Below, piece by piece: positions 57,968 to 64,000 of a DNA stretch of 64,000 nucleotides. The notes beneath the pieces are model-generated. The model worked only from the letters and a program-made list of their open reading frames with translations. It ran no database searches and was not told the origin of the DNA. Within the stretch, counting starts at the first letter, position 1. Every line of letters begins with the position of its first letter. Location of the stretch: contig NZ_BDAC01000001.1 in the NCBI RefSeq assembly GCF_002091635.1, positions 310,001 through 374,000 of the forward strand, in the 5' to 3' direction. Source of the stretch: Pseudomonas indica NBRC 103045. GTDB taxonomy: Bacteria > Pseudomonadota > Gammaproteobacteria > Pseudomonadales > Pseudomonadaceae. Made by a program: the position numbers and the translations under genes.

Positions 57968-59071
57968 ATGGACGGCTCGACGGCAACGCTGCTGGCCAGC
58001 GACCACACTCCACTGCTCGGCTCCGCCCTGGCGCAACGGCTGAGTGACCAGGGCCTGCCGGTCCGCCAGCGGGCACCGGGGGAACGGGCGGAGCGCTGGC
58101 ACACCCATCGCCTGGGCGGGCGCCTCTACCGGTTCGCCCAGCCCATCACCCTGACACCCTATGCCTCCGCCCGTCCCTGCTCGGCGCGCTGCCTGTTCTG
58201 TTCGGAAAACCTGCGGACGCACGAACCCCTGACGGCTGCGGCGACCTTGCGCCCGAGGGATGACTATTTCAGCGGACTGACCAAGGTATTGCATGCCCTG
58301 CGCGGGCTGCCGCTGTCCTATTCGCTGTCCGGCCTGGAAGCCAGCGACGATGCCGACTGGCTGCTGCGTCTGCTGGAAACCCTGGACGACGCCGGCATGG
58401 CCCCGTTCGTCGAACAGCGCGTGCTCTATTCCAACGGTGCCGGCCTGGCCGGCCCGCGCGGCACGGAACTGCTCGCCGCCTTGCGCGACTTCGGCCTGAG
58501 CTGGCTGGAGCTGTCGCGCCATCACCCGGACGCCACGGCGAACCAGCGAATCATGCGCTTCCGGCCCGGCGAGGCGATTGCCGAGGCGGAGATGTTCGAG
58601 CACACCGCCCGGCAGATCGCCGCCCAGGTACCGCTGCGGCTGGTCTGCCTGCTGCAGCGCAGCGGGGTGGATTCGCCGCAGACCGTGGCGCAATACCTCG
58701 ACTGGGCCAACCGTCTCGGCGCCCGGACGGTGATCTTCCGCGAGCTGTCGCGGCTGGACGGCAGCTACCGGACCAACGCCACCCATCGCTACGTGCAGGA
58801 TGCCCGCGTGGCGCTGGAACCGTTGCTGCTGGCCTGCCTGGCCGACCCGGCGCTGACGCCGCTAGAGCTGACCGACGGCTACTACTTCTGGAACCTGCGC
58901 CTGCGCCACCGCAGCGGCCTGGACGTAATCTTCGAATGCTCGGACTACCGCACCATGCACGACCGCCACGCCGAGGGACGGGTCTACAAGCTCGTGTACT
59001 TCGCCAACGGCCAGCTCTGTGCCGGCTGGCAGCCGGGGCATGACGTGCTGCTGGACACCCGCCATGGATAG
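57968..59071 (+). CDS. Radical SAM enzyme of unknown specificity
   Basis: The 367-residue enzyme has the 4Fe-4S motif CxxxCxxC at Cys71, Cys75 and Cys78 (RPCSARCLFCSENL), preceded by ITLTPYASA. No SPASM or other accessory cluster motif is obvious; the C-terminal region has a few scattered cysteines (CLADP, ECSDYR, LCAGW). The start follows the HAD stop by 13 nt, with GGAG upstream. The gene end overlaps the next start by 8 nt, so translation is coupled to the methyltransferase fusion. The reaction and substrate are unknown; modification of a nucleoside, nucleic acid or small molecule is possible. Confidence 0.8.
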   Translation: MDGSTATLLASDHTPLLGSALAQRLSDQGLPVRQRAPGERAERWHTHRLGGRLYRFAQPITLTPYASARPCSARCLFCSENLRTHEPLTAAATLRPRDDYFSGLTKVLHALRGLPLSYSLSGLEASDDADWLLRLLETLDDAGMAPFVEQRVLYSNGAGLAGPRGTELLAALRDFGLSWLELSRHHPDATANQRIMRFRPGEAIAEAEMFEHTARQIAAQVPLRLVCLLQRSGVDSPQTVAQYLDWANRLGARTVIFRELSRLDGSYRTNATHRYVQDARVALEPLLLACLADPALTPLELTDGYYFWNLRLRHRSGLDVIFECSDYRTMHDRHAEGRVYKLVYFANGQLCAGWQPGHDVLLDTRHG

Positions 59072-60164
59072 CCGCAGCTGGCTCCTGCTGGAGCATGAAG
59101 ACCCGGCCTACCGCCTGCCCGACGACCTGCGCCAACACGACCCGCTCGGCGCCCGCGACTGCGGTTGGGTCGAGCAGATGCGGCCGTTCATCCGCCAGTT
59201 CTCGCGACCGGGCGAGCAGGTGCTCGACCCCTTCTGCGGCTTCGCCAGCACCCTGGTGGCAGCGCATCTGGAAGGCCGCCGCGGGCTCGGCTACGAGATC
59301 GACCCGGCCCGTGCCGAGCTGTCCCGCGAGCGCCTGCGCCGGCTGAACGCGGAAGGAGCCGAAGTCATCGCCTCGGATTTGCTTGAGGCCCCGCCCGCCG
59401 ATCCGGTGGACCTCTGCCTGACCAACATCCCCTACTTCGGCTGCGACTGGCCGGCCGACGCCGGGCCGGCGCAACTCTATGCCGCCGCCCATTACGAGCA
59501 GTACTTGGACGGATTGGTGGAACGCTTTCACCGCATCCGCGATCTCCTGGCGCCCGGTCGTCATTGCATCCTGATGGCGGAAAACCTTCGGCTCGGAGAC
59601 CGCTGCGTGCCACTCGCCTGGGACGTGGCCCAGCGCGTCGGCGGGCTGTTCGAACTCTGCGAAGAGCGCATCCTGCTCTACCCGAAGCCGGTCGAACCGC
59701 TGCCTGCCTTCAGCAGCCGCAGCGACCGCAGCCACGAATACGCGCTGATCTTCCGCAAACAGGGCAGCACGCTGGATACGGACGATGCGCTGACACTGCT
59801 GCGCGCCTTGCGGGACGCCGGGTTCGCCTTTGCAATCTACGGCAGCTTCGCCACCTGGCTGACCAGCACGAGCGCCCAACCACCAGCAGACGTGGACCTG
59901 CTGGTGGCGCCCGACGAAGACCGCCTCAACGCCCTGCTCGGCTGGCTGCAAGCCCACCACTTCCGCCTGAGCTGCTGGCAGCAATCGCTGACGCTGCCCA
60001 TCGCCCTGGCGGACTACCGGGGCCGCTACTACTTCCGCGCCGAACGCCTGGACCGCAGTGGAGGCTTGCTGCGCCTGGACCTGACCTTCGAGCAGGACAG
60101 CGAACCGGTGGCGGCACGCCTCGACCGCACCCAGATATGCCAGGGGTTGCTGGTCGCGTCCTGA
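59064..60164 (+). CDS. Methyltransferase-nucleotidyltransferase fusion protein
   Basis: The 366-residue protein has an N-terminal Rossmann methyltransferase domain: DPFCGFAST (55-63) as motif I, GYEIDPARAELS as the acidic loop and TNIPYF (120-125) as a motif IV-like NPPY variant of amino-methyltransferases. The C-terminal ~130 residues have the polymerase-beta-type motif GSFATWL (260-266) and ADVDLL with Asp276 and Asp278, a minimal nucleotidyltransferase pattern. Both are read from motifs only. It overlaps the radical SAM gene by 8 nt. I know no characterised protein with this domain pair. Confidence 0.75.
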   Translation: MDSRSWLLLEHEDPAYRLPDDLRQHDPLGARDCGWVEQMRPFIRQFSRPGEQVLDPFCGFASTLVAAHLEGRRGLGYEIDPARAELSRERLRRLNAEGAEVIASDLLEAPPADPVDLCLTNIPYFGCDWPADAGPAQLYAAAHYEQYLDGLVERFHRIRDLLAPGRHCILMAENLRLGDRCVPLAWDVAQRVGGLFELCEERILLYPKPVEPLPAFSSRSDRSHEYALIFRKQGSTLDTDDALTLLRALRDAGFAFAIYGSFATWLTSTSAQPPADVDLLVAPDEDRLNALLGWLQAHHFRLSCWQQSLTLPIALADYRGRYYFRAERLDRSGGLLRLDLTFEQDSEPVAARLDRTQICQGLLVAS

Positions 60165-60182
60165 TCATCTGCATCCCCGAAT

Positions 60183-60420
60183 CATTCCCACGCTCCGCGT
60201 GGGAATGCCGCCCCAGACGCTCCGCGTCCGCTTGCAGTGAGCGGGCGCGGAGCGCCCTGGCAAGGGTTCCCACGCGGGAGCGTGGGAACCATCAGAATAC
60301 AGGGCAGCGGGAACGATTGATGAAGGTAATGGCTGGACCTGCCTGAATCTGCTCGAACCATCGAAAGGTTCGCCAGCAGAGCTGGCTCCTACATATGTGT
60401 CCAATCCAACCCATACGGAT
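60183..60420. repeat. REP unit A with an extra internal stretch
   Basis: This unit is related to the other three in the array but longer. It contains the TTCCCACGCTCCGCGTGGGAA palindrome, the GACGCTCCGCGTC palindrome and the GGTTCCCACGCGGGAGCGTG hairpin, followed by about 50 nt absent from the others and a GCCAGCAGAGCTGGCTCCTA end. Confidence 0.75.
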
Positions 60421-60589
60421 GGGAATGCGCCCACGGACGCTCCGCGTCCGCTTGCAGCGAGCGGGCGCGGAGCGCCCTGGCATGGGGTTCCCACGCGGGA
60501 GCGTGGGAACCATCAGAAATTCGCTCCCCACCGAAAGCTTCGCCAGCAGAGCTGGCTCCTACCCATGTGTTCAATCCACTCGTACAGAT
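60421..60589. repeat. REP unit B with an 18-nt deletion
   Basis: This is a 169-nt unit that otherwise matches units C and D but lacks the first 18 nt (CGTTCCCACGCTCCGCGT). The junction ACGGAT/GGGAATGC shows a clean loss. The remaining part keeps the GACGC and GGTTCCCACGC palindromes. Confidence 0.8.
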
Positions 60590-60776
60590 CGTTCCCACGC
60601 TCCGCGTGGGAATGCAGCCTCGGACGCTCCGCGTCCGCTTGCAGCGAGCGGGCGCGGAGCGCCCTGGCAGAGGGTTCCCACGCGGGAGCGTGGGAACCAT
60701 CAGAAATTCGCTCCCCATCGAAAGCTTCGCCAGCAGAGCTGGCTCCTACCCATGTGTTCAATCCACCCGTACAGAT
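60590..60776. repeat. REP unit C, complete 187-nt unit
   Basis: The best-preserved unit holds three palindromes and ends with CAGCAGAGCTGGCTCCTACC and a spacer. The period to the next unit is exactly 187 nt. Confidence 0.85.
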
Positions 60777-60887
60777 CGTTCCCACGCTCTGCGTGGGAAT
60801 GCAGCCTCGGACGCTCCGCGTCCGCTTGCAGCGAGCGGGACGCGGAGCGTCCTGACAGGGGTTCCCACGCAGAGCGTGGGAACCATC
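60777..60887. repeat. REP unit D, terminal unit without tail
   Basis: It begins CGTTCCCACGCTCTGCGTGG, with a C-to-T change, and carries compensatory changes in its last hairpin (CGCAGAGCG instead of CGCGGGAGCG). It stops after the last palindrome; the tail is absent. Confidence 0.8.
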
Positions 60888-60917
60888 GGCTTTATTTGCC
60901 CTGGGAGTGTCTTGCCC

Positions 60918-61385
60918 CTACACGCCCTTCCCCACCATCAGGAAGAAGATCACGACGAAGGCGATGAACGCCGGCCAGCCGAGGATGAACCAGAGGCGCA
61001 TGTAGCGGTGCGCCAGCGGCGGCAGCGGTGTACCGGTCTCCAGGGCTTCGCAGGCCATGTCGCGCACGCGGATTTGCAGCCAGACCACCGGTAGCCAGCA
61101 GAGCCCGGCCAGTACGTAGAGCCCCAGGCTCCACAGCAGCCAGGGCTGGGTCAGCGGCCAGCCGGCCAGGTGCACCAGGCCGAGGCCGCTGAGGGGTTGG
61201 AACACCGCGGTGGTGGCGATGAACAGCCAGTCTGCGGTGACCAGGTGGCGGAAGGTCACCGCGATCACCTCGACGCGCCCGCTCAGCCAGGCGCGTAGCG
61301 CGTAGTAGGCCGAACCGAGCCCGGTACCGAACAGCAGGGTGGAGGACAGGATGTGCAGCGTCTTCAGGATCAGGTAGGCACTCAT
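60918..61385 (-). CDS. DUF2269 family membrane protein
   Basis: The 155-residue protein has four hydrophobic segments and starts MSAYLILKTLHILSSTLLFG, the DUF2269 opening with a conserved histidine in the first helix. It also has FRHLVTADWLFIATTAVFQP. It may bind a haem or cofactor through these histidines, but no function is known. The start overlaps the SDR-DoxX stop by 4 nt (ATGA). Confidence 0.85.
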   Translation of the reverse strand: MSAYLILKTLHILSSTLLFGTGLGSAYYALRAWLSGRVEVIAVTFRHLVTADWLFIATTAVFQPLSGLGLVHLAGWPLTQPWLLWSLGLYVLAGLCWLPVVWLQIRVRDMACEALETGTPLPPLAHRYMRLWFILGWPAFIAFVVIFFLMVGKGV

Positions 61386-62650
61386 CGCCTTCTCTCGCCA
61401 GCAGGCTCGGTCCACAGCAGCCAAAGCGTGGCCACCATGAGCACGAGGTTCTTCAGTACCGCCCCATAGGGGTCGAACCAGTAGTGCGGCAGCAGCAGGC
61501 TGATCAGCAGCATGTAGCCGAGCATCAGCATCAGTTGCCCGCGCAGGGCCCAGCGTCGCCAACGCGGCAGCAACAGGCCGAAACCCAACAGGCCATCCAG
61601 CAGGGCTCCGCCGATCACCGCCAGGCTCGCCGGCCAGCCGCTGACCCCGGCCTCGCCCATCAGTCGCAATCCCCAGCCATAACCGGGCCCGAGGCAGACC
61701 AGTGCCGTGCCCAGCCAGACCAGCACCAGGCTCGCCAGCAACAGCGGTCGCAGCGCCGCCGTGACGCTGACGACCGGGTTCGGCCAGCCGTGCAGGCGCT
61801 CCGCCAGCGAGGCGGCACGGAAGCCGCAGGCGTGTTCAAGGGACTCCGCCGACGCCAGATTGTCGCGCCGGGCCAGCCGGACGGTCTGCGGGTTCAGCGC
61901 GCGCCAGCCGAGCAGCGCGCCCACTCGCGCACCGATGGCTGCCAGCGCTGTCGGGACGCGCAGGTAGCGCGCCGGTCCCCAGCCCTGGGCGGTGCGCAGG
62001 CGATCGATCAGTTGCGGCTGGGTCATGGGCTCGGGGCCAACCAACGGCAACACCATGGGCTGTTCCGGCCACCGGCGCAGCAATGCCAGGACCGCACCCA
62101 CCAGATCATCCACGTGCAGCGGCTGGATTCGGGCTCGGGTGTCCAGCAGCGGAATCAGCGGCCAGGGCGACAAACGGGAAAACCAGCCGCTGCTGGCACC
62201 GCCTTCGCCCAGTACCAGCGAAGGGCGCAGCACCACGGCGGGAATGCCGAGGCCGAGCAGGTAGGCATCAGCAGCCGCCTTGCTGGCCAGGAAGGGAATG
62301 TCGGGCTGCTCGCCCGCGCCGAGGGCCGAGAATTGCAGCACCCGCGCGCCGTGGGCGGCGGCCAGGTCGAACAGGCGCCGCGCACCGCTGTCCTGCACCC
62401 GCGCCAGTTCGGCGGCGTCGCTGCCGAGGACGCCCGCCGCGTTGATCACCAGTTCGACGCCCGCCGGCCAGGGAAAATGCGACGGGTCCTCGGCCAGGCG
62501 GGCCAAGTCGAGCGCCCGCCATTCGACGCCGGGCAAACCGTCGGCCGGTGGCCGGCGTGCCGTGCCCACCACCTCATGCCCCACGCTACGCAGGGCCTCC
62601 AGCAGCCGCCTGCCGATGAAGCCACTGGCCCCTACCAGCAGGATGCGCAT
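61382..62650 (-). CDS. SDR (NAD-dependent epimerase-type) and DoxX-like membrane fusion protein
   Basis: The 422-residue protein has an N-terminal Rossmann domain with GASGFIG (7-13), then VINAAGVLGS and LQFSALGAG. The loop usually holding the catalytic YxxxK shows FLASKAAADAYL, lacking the Tyr. The C-terminal ~130 residues have four hydrophobic helices of the DoxX/DoxD type (VLVWLGTALVCLG, GALLDGLLGFGLLLPRWRR). The substrate is unknown. It forms an operon with the DUF2269 gene and lies 16 nt downstream of ilvA. Confidence 0.82.
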   Translation of the reverse strand: MRILLVGASGFIGRRLLEALRSVGHEVVGTARRPPADGLPGVEWRALDLARLAEDPSHFPWPAGVELVINAAGVLGSDAAELARVQDSGARRLFDLAAAHGARVLQFSALGAGEQPDIPFLASKAAADAYLLGLGIPAVVLRPSLVLGEGGASSGWFSRLSPWPLIPLLDTRARIQPLHVDDLVGAVLALLRRWPEQPMVLPLVGPEPMTQPQLIDRLRTAQGWGPARYLRVPTALAAIGARVGALLGWRALNPQTVRLARRDNLASAESLEHACGFRAASLAERLHGWPNPVVSVTAALRPLLLASLVLVWLGTALVCLGPGYGWGLRLMGEAGVSGWPASLAVIGGALLDGLLGFGLLLPRWRRWALRGQLMLMLGYMLLISLLLPHYWFDPYGAVLKNLVLMVATLWLLWTEPAGERRR

Positions 62651-62666
62651 CGGCGCGGCTCCAGTC

Positions 62667-64000
<1,334 letters not shown>

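Larger units (their letters stand above)
60165..60917. other. 753-nt gene-free region formed by a REP tandem array
   Basis: The whole gap between the methyltransferase fusion gene and the DUF2269 gene consists of four REP-type units. No genuine gene was seen; reading frames across it follow the repeat unit and lack a ribosome-binding site. It may terminate or stabilise the upstream operon transcript. Confidence 0.8.

Noticed and set aside
60183-60887. A CRISPR array
   Set aside because: The units are 170-240 nt, consist of nested palindromes, have no short unique spacers and no cas genes are near.
60395-60967. Open frames crossing the REP array
   Set aside because: Their products repeat with the 187-nt unit (several frames share the same peptide blocks), which is expected from the tandem repeat and not from a gene.

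Overview
The window is a high-GC, densely packed gammaproteobacterial chromosome segment from a Pseudomonas of the P. aeruginosa lineage. The rho-trxA, ppx/ppk/hemB, algP-algQ, hemCDXY-algR-algZ-argH, cyaA, hacB and ptsP-rppH neighbourhoods are diagnostic for the genus. Degenerate AlgP repeats, the extra transporters and the repeat families suggest it is not P. aeruginosa itself. No rRNA, tRNA, CRISPR array, phage or intact insertion sequence was seen.

Layout. 1-6902: the 3'-truncated rho and trxA, then an accessory block made of a FadR-type GntR regulator, a four-gene polar amino-acid ABC importer and a BCCT osmolyte/amine transporter. This block separates trxA from ppx. 7041-14640: ppx and ppk meeting tail to tail (polyphosphate), hemB, a DedA protein, a sterol-desaturase-family membrane protein and elbB. 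14680-24474: a UPF0178 protein, an FTR1 permease fused to cytochrome c, a SseB C-terminal-like protein, LysE, TerC and small MscS membrane proteins, a YheS-type ABC-F ATPase, algP, an FKBP isomerase and the anti-sigma-70 factor algQ. 24792-33268: dsbB, the hemC-hemD-hemX-hemY cluster with a MITE-like element at the hemD stop codon, the algZ-algR two-component system and argH. 33314-38163: corA, two small conserved genes and class I adenylate cyclase cyaA. 38170-45461: a DUF523 protein, a PPHD-like prolyl hydroxylase, a secreted DUF2059-like protein, a lipase-like hydrolase, a thioredoxin-like membrane protein, an AraC regulator and the divergent acyl-homoserine-lactone acylase gene hacB. 45640-51702: accessory cargo, namely an orphan PAAR-Tle1 type VI effector with its lipoprotein partner, followed by a three-subunit FAD/3Fe-4S/cytochrome c sugar or sugar-acid dehydrogenase. 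51720-64000: lgt, a TauE/SafE permease, an NRDE protein, ptsP, rppH, then an operon of HAD phosphatase, radical SAM enzyme and methyltransferase-nucleotidyltransferase fusion, a tandem REP array, a DUF2269 protein, an SDR-DoxX fusion and the 3' part of ilvA.

Functional themes are envelope and redox homeostasis (dsbB, lgt, trxA, FTR1, DoxX), haem supply (hemB, hemCDXY), global regulation (algR/algZ, algP, algQ, cyaA, ptsP) and respiratory sugar oxidation. As I recall the PAO1 map, three blocks that are separate there (about PA5239-PA5272, PA0310-PA0305 and PA0341-PA0331) are joined here, with accessory genes near the joints.

The best candidate for an undescribed system is the radical SAM plus methyltransferase-nucleotidyltransferase pair at 57968-60164. 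Its reading frames overlap by 8 nt and a 187-bp REP tandem array follows. The second candidate is the PAAR-Tle1/DUF2931 pair. All functions are read from sequence and family knowledge; no searches were run.
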